From the NCBI GenBank assembly GCA_027311205.1, contig DAICZI010000008.1, positions 1 through 14,184 on the forward strand: 14,184 bases of DNA, written 5' to 3'. A model generated the notes under the pieces. That model saw only the letters and a list, made by a program, of their open reading frames with translations. It did not search any database and was not told the DNA's origin. The DNA is from Beijerinckiaceae bacterium (lineage in GTDB: Bacteria; Pseudomonadota; Alphaproteobacteria; Rhizobiales; Beijerinckiaceae). Of this stretch, positions 1 to 7,416 are shown in pieces. The position numbers and the translations under genes are program-made. The first letter of the stretch is position 1. Each line of letters opens with the position of its first letter.

Positions 1-187
1 GATCGGGCGAGGTATCGACAAGCACCCGCGTTGCGTCGGCGCTGCCAGGGTCGCGCCAATCCACCAGGATCGAGCAGCGGCGACGGCGGTTGCGTGGATT
101 GGCCGGATCGCAACTGCCCCAGCCACCGCCAAGGCGCGGCACGCCGCCCGATGATCCGCAGCCCAGAATGGTGATGGTGAGGCTCAC
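1..187 (-). CDS. MBL-fold metal-dependent hydrolase (PhnP-like), N-terminal part only
   Basis: The first 62 codons of a gene that continues off the left edge are visible. Translation from a GTG at 187-185 begins V(M)SLTITILGCGSSGGVPR, followed by a Gly/Arg-rich stretch and CSILVDW...VLVDTSPD. The GCGSSGGVPR loop and the first two beta strands are typical of the metallo-beta-lactamase fold hydrolases grouped with PhnP (COG1235). The zinc-binding HxHxDH motif would lie downstream, outside the window, so catalysis cannot be checked. The GTG overlaps the tatD stop codon as GTGA, which implies translational coupling and fixes the start. In alphaproteobacteria a gene of this kind commonly follows metG and tatD; its physiological substrate is not established here. 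Family assignment is fairly sure, function unknown. Confidence 0.8.
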   Translation of the reverse strand, partial: MSLTITILGCGSSGGVPRLGGGWGSCDPANPRNRRRRCSILVDWRDPGSADATRVLVDTSPD

Positions 188-978
188 GCGTTCTGCTCGG
201 CAAGCGTCAATTTGGAAAAGCACCGCAACGTATTGGCGCGCGTCGCGCTGGCGACATGTTCCAGTGAAACACCACGCGCCTGGGCCAAAACTTTTGCAGT
301 TTCAACAACATAACTTGGCTCGTTGGTTCTGCCGCGATGCGGCATGGGAGCCAGAAACGGCGCATCGGTTTCCACCAGCAGCCGGTCTTCGGGCACAGTG
401 CGGGCAATGGCGCGCAATTGTTCAGCGCTTTTGAAGGTCAGCACGCCGGAAAAGGATATGAACAGGCCCAACGCAACGCCGGTTTCAGCCAGGGCAGGCG
501 AGGCGGTGAAGCAATGCAAAATGGCACCAAACCGCCCCTGCCCCATCTCATCGCGCAGGATCGCCGCCATGTCATCATCGGCGTCGCGGCTGTGAATGAC
601 CAAAGGCAGGCCGGATTGGCGCGCGGCGGCAATATGGTTGCGAAACACCCGGGCGGCCTGGTCGCGCGGGCATTTGTCATAGTGATAATCGAGCCCCGCC
701 TCGCCAATGGCAACGCATTTGGGGTGCTGCGCGAGGCTCACCAGCGTTGCCGTCGCAACTTCCGGCTCATCCATGACATAATTGGGATGGGTGCCGATGG
801 TGAAGCTCACCTCGGCATGGGCTTCAGCCAAAGCCCTGTAGCGCTCATAATGGCGCACGCCGGTCGAGATGGTGATGAGGTGATCGACACCCGCCTGCCC
901 TGCCCGCGCCAGCACACCGGGCAAATCAGCGTAGAGCTCAGGGAAATCGAGGTGGCAATGGCTGTCGATCAGGCTCAC
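184..978 (-). CDS. tatD: TatD-family metal-dependent hydrolase (putative deoxyribonuclease)
   Basis: The 264-residue product matches the usual TatD/YcfH length and has the TIM-barrel metal ligands in order: H7 and H9 in DSHCHLDF, E93 in GEAGLDYHY, H129 in PLVIHSRDA, H155 in ILHCFTAS and D205 in LVETDAPFLAP, followed by the family NEP motif at 219-221. Family members are Mg2+/Mn2+-dependent hydrolases with reported 3'-5' exonuclease activity, in some cases linked to DNA repair; the role in this organism is inferred. The start is GTG at 978-976, overlapping the metG stop as GTGA. The gene's own stop overlaps the next GTG the same way. Both downstream starts sit in the same short context, GCGTGAGCCT. 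It is expected to be cytoplasmic and co-transcribed with metG. Confidence 0.93.
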   Translation of the reverse strand: MSLIDSHCHLDFPELYADLPGVLARAGQAGVDHLITISTGVRHYERYRALAEAHAEVSFTIGTHPNYVMDEPEVATATLVSLAQHPKCVAIGEAGLDYHYDKCPRDQAARVFRNHIAAARQSGLPLVIHSRDADDDMAAILRDEMGQGRFGAILHCFTASPALAETGVALGLFISFSGVLTFKSAEQLRAIARTVPEDRLLVETDAPFLAPMPHRGRTNEPSYVVETAKVLAQARGVSLEHVASATRANTLRCFSKLTLAEQNA

Positions 979-2522
979 GCCACGCTCTCCGGCTCGCTTT
1001 GCCGCGGAAACAGCGCGACGGGTGGCGGCAACGGCGTTCCCGGCGCGACGCTCACGTCATAATCAGCAAAATTGCGATGCTCGGGCGCAACGCCAAGGCC
1101 GTCGAGCAAGAGCGCCATGGTCTGCGGCATCACCGGCTGCAACAGCAGCGCCACCTGGCGCAGCACGTCTGCCGTGAGCGCCAGCACATGCGCCATGCGC
1201 GCTGGATCGCTCTTGCGCAGCAGCCACGGGGCCGCATTGGCAAAATGGCGGTTGGTCTCGCTAATCACTTTCCAGATTTCCGCAAGCATCTGGTGGGGCT
1301 GATATTGCGCCATGGCAGCGCGGCTAAGCGGCAGCAGCGCCGCTGTGGCGGCGAGCAAGGCGGCGTCGCTTTCCGACAGCGCCAGCATGGCCGGCATTTT
1401 GCCGTCACAGTTTTTGGCGATCATCGACAGCGAGCGCTGCGCCAGATTGCCGAGATCATTGGCAAGGTCAGCATTCTTGCGGGCGATGATGGCATCATCG
1501 GCATAGGAGCCGTCCTGGCCGAAAATCACCTCGCGCAGCAGAAAATAGCGCAAGGGATCAACGCCATAGCGCGCCGCCATGCTCATCGGATCAATGACAT
1601 TGCCGACCGATTTCGACATTTTCTCGCCGCGGTTGAACAAAAACCCGTGCACGACAATCTGGCGTGGCAAGGCCAGCCCCGCCGACATAAGGAAGGCTGG
1701 CCAGTAAATCGCGTGAAAGCGCGTAATGTCCTTGCCGATGACATGGGCGGCAGCGGGCCAGAAGCGGGCATGCGCGGCCTGCGGATCGGGGTAGCCGGTC
1801 GCCGTCAGATAATTGGTCAGTGCATCGACCCAGACATACATGACATGGGCCGGGTCGCCGTGCACCGGAATGCCCCAGTCAAAGGTGGTGCGGCTGACCG
1901 AGAAATCCTTCAGGCCGCGTTTGACAAAGGCCATGATTTCATTGCGATAGGGGCTCGGCGTGATGAAATCCGGATGGCTTTCATAATGCGCCAGCAGGCG
2001 TTCGCCAAAGGCCGAAAGCCGGAAGAAATAGCTCGCCTCCTCCACCCATTCGACCGGCGCGCCGTCTTTGGTGTGTTTGGCGCCTGCGGCATCGCTGAGG
2101 AGTTCAGCCTCGTCAAAAAACGCCTCGTCGCGCACCGAATACCAACCGGCATAGTTCGAGAGGTAGATGTCACCCCGCGCCGCCATGGCTTCCCAAATGG
2201 CGGTGGCCGTGGCGCGGTGGCGCGGCTCGGTGGTGCGCACGACATCATCGGCGCGCGCGTTCAGCGCTTCGCCCATGGCGGCAAATTTCCCGGCGATCAC
2301 GTCGGCGAAGGCTTGCGGCGTCATGGCGTGCGCCGCCGCCGTGCGCTGCATTTTTTGCCCGTGCTCATCCATGCCGGTCACAAACAGCACATCGCGGCCA
2401 TCCAGCCGCTGAAAGCGCGCGAAGGCGTCGGTGGCAATCCGCTCATAGGCATGGCCAAAATGCGGCTCACCGTTGGCATAAGGAATGGCCGTGGAAATCA
2501 GATAGGGGGAAAGATCGGGCAT
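975..2522 (-). CDS. metG: Methionine--tRNA ligase (methionyl-tRNA synthetase)
   Basis: The enzyme attaches methionine to tRNA-Met using ATP in the cytoplasm. The 515-residue product is a class I synthetase. It opens with YLISTAIPYANGEPHFGHAYE, whose HFGH at 21-24 is the HIGH signature; the KMSKS loop is at 301-305 in FNRGEKMSKSVGN. The connective region (about 120-160) has GWYSVRDEAFFDEAE and no cysteine zinc knuckles, and there is no C-terminal tRNA-binding EMAP-like domain. This is the short, zinc-less type common in alphaproteobacteria. The ATG at 2522-2520 is preceded by AGGA at a suitable distance. The upstream partner in this gene order is normally holB, but here 1.7 kb of mobile-element-derived DNA separates them, so metG transcription must either read through the omp gene or start within the insert. 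The stop overlaps the tatD start. Confidence 0.97.
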   Translation of the reverse strand: MPDLSPYLISTAIPYANGEPHFGHAYERIATDAFARFQRLDGRDVLFVTGMDEHGQKMQRTAAAHAMTPQAFADVIAGKFAAMGEALNARADDVVRTTEPRHRATATAIWEAMAARGDIYLSNYAGWYSVRDEAFFDEAELLSDAAGAKHTKDGAPVEWVEEASYFFRLSAFGERLLAHYESHPDFITPSPYRNEIMAFVKRGLKDFSVSRTTFDWGIPVHGDPAHVMYVWVDALTNYLTATGYPDPQAAHARFWPAAAHVIGKDITRFHAIYWPAFLMSAGLALPRQIVVHGFLFNRGEKMSKSVGNVIDPMSMAARYGVDPLRYFLLREVIFGQDGSYADDAIIARKNADLANDLGNLAQRSLSMIAKNCDGKMPAMLALSESDAALLAATAALLPLSRAAMAQYQPHQMLAEIWKVISETNRHFANAAPWLLRKSDPARMAHVLALTADVLRQVALLLQPVMPQTMALLLDGLGVAPEHRNFADYDVSVAPGTPLPPPVALFPRQSEPESVA

Positions 2523-2586
2523 GACATCCTGAGGTCTGGGAACCCCTACCCTCTAACAAAGCCGACGCCTTGCGGCAACGCCGCTT

Positions 2587-2601
2587 TTGCAACGTCCCTA
2601 A
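2587..2601. repeat. 15-bp motif resembling an IS right terminus, copy 1
   Basis: TTGCAACGTCCCTAA differs by one base from TTGCAACGTGCCTAA at 4207-4221, the right end of the miniature element by holB. A 14-bp version, TTGCAACGTCCTAA, lies at 12984-12997. Here it directly abuts the left end of the IS remnant at 2602, as though a right terminus and a left terminus shared one TAA. It may be the stub of another IS copy; chance similarity is possible because the match does not extend inward. Confidence 0.4.
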
Positions 2602-3066
2602 GAGCCTGACTTGAAATTGGCTGACCGGCCTCGCGGTCTCTGCTTCCTCAGTTGCAACAACTAGAGGAGATTGGCGATGCCCTGGAACTGGAGGCCGGGG
2701 CGCGCTGATCGGGGCGCCGACGGTGGTCGGAGCCGGCAGCCCTCGTGGTCTCGACGCGTGCAAGAAGCTCGGACAGTGGGATTATCAGGGCGATGAAGCT
2801 CGGCGCGCAGCTTTCGAGGCGAACCGCATTTCCATCGCCATCTTCAAGCGAACTGACAAAAGGTTGAAAGGATTTAGCGTGCTGCCGGCACGCTGGGTTG
2901 TCGAGCGAACGCCCGGCTGGATCAAGCGCGCGCGCCGTCAGGCAAAAGCCTTCGAGGCGACCATCGAATTCGCTCGCGTGTGGCGGCTATTGGCCTCGGC
3001 TTCCCTTCTCATGCGAAGGATGCCGAGGCTGAAAATCGGTCAGATTTGAAATTCGCGTCGGCTTCT
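2602..3066 (+). mobile_element. Decayed IS5-like insertion sequence remnant
   Basis: The left end (GAGCCTGACTTGAAATTGG, continuing to about 2638) matches 4046-4082 at 33 of 37 positions. The right end region 2996-3043 matches 4150-4197 at 41 of 48. Read inward, the two ends of this copy form an imperfect terminal inverted repeat that finishes in a shared CTGACC. A transposase C-terminal fragment ends at 3049. Trinucleotides of the form TNA flank it: TAA on the left and TTA on the right. At about 465 bp it is too short for a complete IS5 element (usually 0.8-1.3 kb), so most of the transposase gene has been lost. It lies just upstream of metG and, with the element at 4046, brackets the omp gene in the same orientation. 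Confidence 0.72.
2723..3049 (+). pseudogene. C-terminal fragment of an IS5-family DDE transposase
   Basis: The open frame ends with a segment typical of IS5-family transposases: IAIFKRTDKRLKGFSVLPAR, then WVVERTPGW, IKRARRQAK, FEATIEFARVWRLLASASLLMRR. The glutamate in WVVERT corresponds to the last acidic residue of the DDE catalytic triad. The N-terminal half with both catalytic aspartates is absent, and the codons before about 2800 do not resemble a transposase, so the protein cannot be active. The usual transposase is roughly 250-330 residues; only about 80 recognisable residues remain here. The TGA at 3047-3049 falls inside the right terminal repeat region, as in intact members. The exact start of homologous sequence is uncertain. 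Confidence 0.75.
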
Positions 3067-3178
3067 TAGCCGCGGCACACGTCGGGCACGTGGAAACAGT
3101 CACTGCCCCTAGGGCCGCACTTGGGCGAAAACCATATCATCGCGCCGACGGATGTCTGGATCAACCGGAAAGAAACGG

Positions 3179-3862
3179 TCAAAACTTGTAGCTTAGCGAT
3201 GCCAGAACCGTATTGGTGCTAGGCCGAAGCGTATTAGGCCCGCCATACACAAACTGTTTCTTCGGATAAGACGCGTAAGCATAATCAAGAGCGATGATCC
3301 AGTTATCGGTAAGCGCATAATCAATGCCAGCACCCACGGTCCAGCCGGTGTAGGTTGCACTCTTTGAAGTGGAGCCAGAGTAATGCAAGTCGTCGAGATT
3401 AGCAAAAGCAACACCACCTTTGATGTAAGGCATGAAACGATCGAACGCATAACCAAGCTTGGCGACGACATCGCCCTGGAAATTTTCCTTGACGGTGTAG
3501 GTTTCACCGCCCCCACCACCAGTGAGATGGGTGCTGTTGTTGAAGACGAACGTGCCAGCAGCTTCGAGGCCTACGACAACATTAGATGGCATCTGATAAT
3601 TGTAGCCAGCCTTGCCGCCGATGGCGAATGCGGTCGAAGACAATGTGAAATTGGACGGATAGCCTGGGATCACATCATTTGTGGCGAGAGCATTGAATCC
3701 GGCATCAGCACCGACGTAGAACCCGGTCCAGGAAAATGCCGGCGCGGAAACTGGAGCCGGAGGAGCGCCCTTGTAAACTGGACCAGGCAAATCCGCAGCG
3801 AAGGCACTCCCGACTAACAGCGAAGTCGCCATGACGGCGGCGATCAAGAATGTTTTCTGCAT
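3179..3862 (-). CDS. Outer membrane beta-barrel protein (Omp25/Omp31-like porin-family protein)
   Basis: The 227-residue product starts MQKTFLIAAVMATSLLVG and has a Sec signal peptide cleaved after SAFA (residue 22), giving the mature start ADLPGPVYKG typical of rhizobial outer membrane proteins. FSWTGFYVGADAGFN, then GGKAGYNYQMPSNVVVGLEA and alternating strands, suggest a small barrel of about eight strands. It ends LASLSYKF; the terminal phenylalanine is the usual BAM-complex recognition residue. The frame is open 28 codons further upstream, but the ATG at 3862-3860 is chosen because GGAGG lies 5 nt before it and the signal peptide begins there. The gene is visibly AT-richer than its neighbours and sits between two copies of an IS-derived sequence inside the holB-metG operon, which suggests acquisition. 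Its role is probably envelope integrity or passive transport; ligands unknown. Confidence 0.88.
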   Translation of the reverse strand: MQKTFLIAAVMATSLLVGSAFAADLPGPVYKGAPPAPVSAPAFSWTGFYVGADAGFNALATNDVIPGYPSNFTLSSTAFAIGGKAGYNYQMPSNVVVGLEAAGTFVFNNSTHLTGGGGGETYTVKENFQGDVVAKLGYAFDRFMPYIKGGVAFANLDDLHYSGSTSKSATYTGWTVGAGIDYALTDNWIIALDYAYASYPKKQFVYGGPNTLRPSTNTVLASLSYKF

Positions 3863-3917
3863 GAAACCCTCCAAAGCGCTTGCGACCAGGATCCAGGCGC
3901 GCACCCACACTGCTGCT

Positions 3918-3946
3918 TCTAAATTCCCTAACGGAAGCCGGGTCAA
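3918..3946 (-). promoter_or_regulatory. Possible promoter of the outer membrane protein gene
   Basis: On the minus strand TTGACC (3946-3941) is followed after 17 nt by TTTAGA (3923-3918), giving a good -35 and a weak -10. The expected transcript start is about 50 nt before the ATG. Transcripts from here could read on into metG because no clear terminator is visible between 3178 and 3070. This is pattern matching only. Confidence 0.3.
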
Positions 3947-4045
3947 TACAATGCACCCAACAGGTACGCGTCAGTTTGCGATTTCCAATACGATGTGGCA
4001 TTTTCGCAACATTGTTGGAAGCTTGATCCTTGCCTATCCGGGTGA

Positions 4046-4218
4046 GAGCCTGACCTGAAATTGGTTGACCAGCCTCGCGGCCCCTGATTGGCCGTCAGGG
4101 CGCGTCGACGGCGGTTGAAGTCGGCAGCCAGTCGGTCAGGAAATTGGTGTCGGCTTTCCTTCTCATCCGCAGGCTGCCGAGGCCGAAAGCCGGTCAGCAC
4201 TGAAATTTGCAACGTGCC
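4046..4218 (+). mobile_element. Miniature (internally deleted) copy of the same IS5-like element
   Basis: This 173-bp segment joins a left end (GAGCCTGACCTGAAATTGG onward, 33/37 to 2602-2638), a short internal block (CGACGGCGGTTGAAGTCGGCAGCC resembles sequence near 2716-2740) and a right end (41/48 to 2996-3043, then ACTGAAATTTGCAACGTGCC). A residue of the transposase C-terminus can still be read through FLLIRRLPRPKAG. It has no coding capacity, so it resembles a MITE-like or solo remnant. The flanks are TGA on the left and TAA on the right. The right edge coincides with the holB stop codon. It forms the second bracket around the omp gene. Confidence 0.65.
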
Positions 4219-4221
4219 TAA
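4207..4221. repeat. 15-bp IS right-terminus motif, copy 2
   Basis: TTGCAACGTGCCTAA forms the right terminus of the miniature element plus the flanking TAA. It is nearly identical to 2587-2601 and similar to 12984-12997. Confidence 0.45.
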
Positions 4222-5282
4222 GGCGAGGTCGCCGCCACCAGATCCCGGAACATCCCCATCAGCAGCGCACGCCGATCCAGATTGAGCGCCTCGCTCTGGC
4301 CAGCAGCTTGCGCCATGCTGGATTTGGCGCTTGCCAGGGCATTGAGCCTTGCGAGCGAAAGCCCGCCTGCGACCCCTTCCCGCAGCTTTGTGCCAAGACA
4401 GGCCTCCAACCCCGCAAGCATCCGCGCGAAAGCGCGCTCCTGCCCGGCGCGCGCCACCAGATCGGCGAGCGCGTGAATGTCGCGCCAGTCCGGCTGCGGC
4501 AAGCTTGCCAGAAGGCGGGCAAGCTGCGCGTCGAGGCTGCGATTGGCTTCATCGAGCCGCTCCAGCCCCTCGCGCACCGAGCCCTGAGCCCCAGCCGCAG
4601 CGGCGGCAAGGGTCGCCCCGGCGATGTCGGGCCGCAGGCCGTGCAGCACTTGCGCCAAAGCGGGCGCATCCAGCGGCGCAAGGTCGATGCGCTGGCAGCG
4701 CGAACGCAAGGTCGCCAGCAATCGGCCGGGCCGATGCGCAATGATCAAAAACAGCGCGTTGGCGGGCGGCTCCTCGATGAGTTTCAACAAGGCGTTGGCC
4801 CCGCTGCGGTTCAGATCATCGGCGGCATCGACAATTGCAATTCGCCAGCGGGTCTCGGCCGGCGCGAGGTGGAATTTGTCGATGATCCGGCGCACGTCAT
4901 CAATGCGGATTTCGGTATAATGCTTTTTGGTTTTGTCATTCCATTCGCGGCGCAGCACACTGACGTCGCCGTGGCTGCCATGGGCGACCCGCAAGGCAAC
5001 CGGATGGTCAGGTGGCAGGCCCAGATCGCGCTTCCCACGGGCTTCCGGGCTGTCGACATCGGGATGCGCCAGCAGGAATTTTGCCAGTCGCCAGGCCAAA
5101 GTTGCCTTGCCAATGCCCTCCTGCCCGCAGATCAGCAAGGCATGCGGCAGACGCCCTGCCCGCCAGGCGTTGAGCAGGGCCGATTCGGCTGCGCCATGGC
5201 CGACAAGGCTCTGCGTCGCCCGTGGCGCGGGGCAAGTACCGGCACGGTCGCTGTCGGGTGGGTTGCTATCAGCGGCGCTCAT
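4218..5282 (-). CDS. holB: DNA polymerase III subunit delta' (clamp loader)
   Basis: The 354-residue AAA+ protein is the delta' subunit of the clamp loader that places the beta sliding clamp on primed DNA. Visible motifs are GQEGIGKAT at 53-61 (Walker A form), RIAIVDAADDLN at 147-158 (Walker B region), NALLKLIEEPP at 163-173, and the SRC motif at 194-196 in TLRSRCQRIDLAPLD. The C-terminus (NLDRRALLMGMFRDLVAATSP) resembles the collar-domain end of other alphaproteobacterial homologues. The frame is open 17 codons upstream, but the ATG at 5282-5280 is preferred: it overlaps the tmk stop as ATGA and has GGAG about 6 nt before it. The TAG stop at 4220-4218 lies on the junction with the inserted element and uses its terminal base, so the natural C-terminus may have been slightly shortened. 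Confidence 0.94.
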   Translation of the reverse strand: MSAADSNPPDSDRAGTCPAPRATQSLVGHGAAESALLNAWRAGRLPHALLICGQEGIGKATLAWRLAKFLLAHPDVDSPEARGKRDLGLPPDHPVALRVAHGSHGDVSVLRREWNDKTKKHYTEIRIDDVRRIIDKFHLAPAETRWRIAIVDAADDLNRSGANALLKLIEEPPANALFLIIAHRPGRLLATLRSRCQRIDLAPLDAPALAQVLHGLRPDIAGATLAAAAAGAQGSVREGLERLDEANRSLDAQLARLLASLPQPDWRDIHALADLVARAGQERAFARMLAGLEACLGTKLREGVAGGLSLARLNALASAKSSMAQAAGQSEALNLDRRALLMGMFRDLVAATSP

Positions 5283-6034
5283 GAAGGCTCCAGTATGACT
5301 TTGTCCACGGTGCCTTGCTGTATCCTTCGCCATTTTTCCAGGCGCAACCGCGAAAACAGCCGCTGGGCAATCAAAGTCTCGATCTGCCGCGAAACCGCCG
5401 CCGCATCGCCGGAGGCATCAATCAGGACGCAGCGATCCGTCGCTTTGGCGGCAACTTCGCGAAAGCCATCCCGAATGCGCTGGTAGCGGGCAATATCGCC
5501 AGCCTCGAACCGGTCGGCCTGCGCCGTGCCGCGCCGCAGCGCCGCGCGCTTCATGGCAATCACGGGATCCACATCCAGCACCAGCGTCAAGTTCGGGCGC
5601 ATGGTGCCGAGCGCCACGGATTCCAGCAAATCGAGCAAGTGCGGATCAAGCCCATCGACCAGCCCCTGATAAACTCGCGTTGAATCAATAAAACGATCGC
5701 ACACCACCCACGCACCCGCTGCCAGCGCGGGCAGGATTTTTTCATCAAGATGGATAATGCGGGCAGCGGCAAACAGCACCGCTTCAGCCTGCGGCCCGAG
5801 ATGTCGGAACTGGCCCGCAAGCAGTGACTGGCGCAGCGCTTCCGCCGCAGGCGTGCCGCCCGGTTCGCGGGTCATCACCACCTCAATGCCGACGGCTTCC
5901 AGCATGTGCTGAATGGCGGCCATCTGGGTGGATTTACCTGCGCCTTCGCCGCCTTCCAGCGTGATCAGACGCCCAGGGCGGCGACGGCGCGGCGCCGTCG
6001 GCTCGGCTGCCGCTGTGAGATTTTCGGCACTCAC
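5279..6034 (-). CDS. tmk: Thymidylate kinase (dTMP kinase)
   Basis: This enzyme phosphorylates dTMP to dTDP with ATP, a required step in dTTP supply. The P-loop GGEGAGKST is at 28-36 in RLITLEGGEGAGKST; TREPGG is at 55-60; the DR motif with its conserved context is CDRFIDSTRVYQG at 112-124; the lid region RRGTAQADRFE is at about 167-177. The 251 residues exceed the usual 205-225. There is an Arg-rich N-terminal extension of about 20 residues, and a basic C-terminal tail (FSRLRLEKWRR onward) runs into the holB start. The GTG at 6034-6032 is chosen because it overlaps the preceding carboxypeptidase stop as GTGA; no better start lies between it and the P-loop. It is followed by holB with an ATGA overlap, so dNTP supply and replisome assembly are genetically coupled. 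Confidence 0.95.
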   Translation of the reverse strand: MSAENLTAAAEPTAPRRRRPGRLITLEGGEGAGKSTQMAAIQHMLEAVGIEVVMTREPGGTPAAEALRQSLLAGQFRHLGPQAEAVLFAAARIIHLDEKILPALAAGAWVVCDRFIDSTRVYQGLVDGLDPHLLDLLESVALGTMRPNLTLVLDVDPVIAMKRAALRRGTAQADRFEAGDIARYQRIRDGFREVAAKATDRCVLIDASGDAAAVSRQIETLIAQRLFSRLRLEKWRRIQQGTVDKVILEPS

Positions 6035-7254
6035 AGCCGGAAAATATATTTGCGAATGAGATCGGTGGCGAGTTCTTGGGCCGCATCCAGGGCCCGGCGC
6101 TGCAAACTGCCCGTTTTCACGCTGTCAGTGGTCTCCAGCGGAAAGCTCGCCAACACCTTGCCATCGCGCAAAACCGCCAGACTGGCGACATTCGCGCCTT
6201 TTTTCACAGGGGCCATAAGGGGCCCCTGATAGCGGATTTCGCCAGTGATCGGATCATCGCTGCCGCGCGGCACCAGCAGCTTGATCGGCGTTGCCGACGC
6301 CAAATTCACAGTGCCGGTTGCGCCGCCATAGACCTGCGCCGAACCGACAATGCTGCCCGCCTTGAACAATTGCCGCGATTGAAAGGATCGAAAGCCCCAT
6401 TCCAGCAATTTGCGCGCTTCATCACCCCGCGCCGCCGCAGTCTTCAGACCATTGACCACCACAATCAGCCTTTCGCCGTTCTGCACTGCCGAACCGATCA
6501 GGCCAAATCCAGACCCCTTGGTGAAACCGGTTTTGACGCCGTCAGCGCCAATGTTCATGAACAGCAGTGGGTTACGGTTGCGCTGGGTGATTTTGTTCCA
6601 GGTGAACTGCTTTTCGGCGCAATAGGCATAGAGATCAGGATAGGTCTGGATGATGTGGTCGGTCAGCAGCGCCATTTCGCGCGCCGTCACTTTATGATCC
6701 GGTTCCGGATCACCCCAGGCATTGTCAAAATGCGACTTGACCATCCCGAGCGCCTTGGCGCGCTTGTTCATCAGGGTCGCAAATGCTTCTTCTGATCCGG
6801 AAATGCCTTCGGCCAGCGCAATGGCGGCATCATTGCCGGATTGGACGAGCAGGCCCTGCAATAAATCCGAAATAGCGACCTGACTATGCAGGTTGGCAAA
6901 CATGGTCGAGCCGCCTGAGCGTGCGCCGCCCTCGCGCCAGGCCCGCTCGGATATGGTGAATTTATCTGTGAGCTGCAGACGATGTTGCGCCAGTTCCTCA
7001 AACACCACTTCAGCCGTCATCAGCTTGGTGGTGGAGGCGGGATCCATCATCGTATCCGCCTGTTTGGCATAGAGAACAGTGCGGGTGTCAGCATCCATCA
7101 AAAAAGCGTAGGGGGCAGCCGTTTGAAACGCTTGCGCTCGGGCGACACCCGACCATGCTGCTGTCAGCGGGAGGGCAAGCCCGGCCGCGACCAGATATGT
7201 CACGACCGAAGCAGGGCGAGCTTCCCTCTTCGTGCCCGTTGCCAACCGCGCCAT
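6031..7254 (-). CDS. dacC: D-alanyl-D-alanine carboxypeptidase (low-molecular-mass PBP, peptidase S11)
   Basis: The 407-residue protein removes the terminal D-Ala from peptidoglycan stem pentapeptides in the periplasm. The three active-site motifs are present: S74-x-x-K77 in DPASTTKLMT, S139-G-N141 in VQSGNDAA, and K241-T-G243 in DGVKTGFTKGSGFG. The N-terminus has a basic start and a hydrophobic stretch at about 17-35 ending VARAQA, consistent with a signal peptide cleaved near residue 40-42. Residues from about 290 on form the beta-rich C-terminal domain of PBP5/6-like enzymes, and the basic C-terminal helix (QELATDLIRKYIFRL) may serve as the amphipathic membrane anchor. It begins 162 nt after the rlpA stop and leads the coupled block, overlapping tmk by GTGA. 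The paralogue letter (dacA/C/D/F) cannot be resolved from the sequence. Confidence 0.95.
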   Translation of the reverse strand: MARLATGTKREARPASVVTYLVAAGLALPLTAAWSGVARAQAFQTAAPYAFLMDADTRTVLYAKQADTMMDPASTTKLMTAEVVFEELAQHRLQLTDKFTISERAWREGGARSGGSTMFANLHSQVAISDLLQGLLVQSGNDAAIALAEGISGSEEAFATLMNKRAKALGMVKSHFDNAWGDPEPDHKVTAREMALLTDHIIQTYPDLYAYCAEKQFTWNKITQRNRNPLLFMNIGADGVKTGFTKGSGFGLIGSAVQNGERLIVVVNGLKTAAARGDEARKLLEWGFRSFQSRQLFKAGSIVGSAQVYGGATGTVNLASATPIKLLVPRGSDDPITGEIRYQGPLMAPVKKGANVASLAVLRDGKVLASFPLETTDSVKTGSLQRRALDAAQELATDLIRKYIFRL

Positions 7255-7285
7255 TTGCCTGCTGCCTCACCATGAACCGGCAGTC

Positions 7286-7314
7286 ATTTTGCCCTGTCGA
7301 AGCGCAAAAATCAA
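7286..7314 (-). promoter_or_regulatory. Possible promoter for the dac-tmk-holB block
   Basis: On the minus strand TTGATT (7314-7309), a 17-nt spacer and CAAAAT (7291-7286) give 4/6 matches to each consensus hexamer. The predicted start is about 25 nt before the carboxypeptidase ATG. The position fits the 162-nt gap after rlpA, where no terminator hairpin is evident, so the block may also receive read-through from rlpA. Unverified. Confidence 0.33.
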
Positions 7315-7416
7315 CGTCGTCAGAACAGCTGGTTCAACGCCGAGGGCGATGAAAATGCGCGCACTCGCAATGGCGGCAAATCAGACGAAATCAAGCCGTT
7401 GGGCGGCCATGATAGC

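Noticed and set aside
337..1062. A plus-strand open frame opposite tatD and the metG end
   Set aside because: It is a shadow of genuine minus-strand genes, with composition unlike a real protein.
999..2609. A 536-codon open frame on the plus strand opposite metG
   Set aside because: It lies antisense to a complete metG with all catalytic motifs. Its translation is Arg/His/Gly rich with no family resemblance, which is typical of an antisense shadow in GC-rich DNA.
3067..3178. A terminator after the outer membrane protein gene
   Set aside because: A short palindrome around CCCCTAGGG exists, but there is no stable stem followed by a T tract on the minus strand.
4308..5486. A 392-codon open frame on the plus strand opposite holB and the tmk 3' end
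   Set aside because: It is antisense to two well-supported genes and has no recognisable domains or ribosome binding site.
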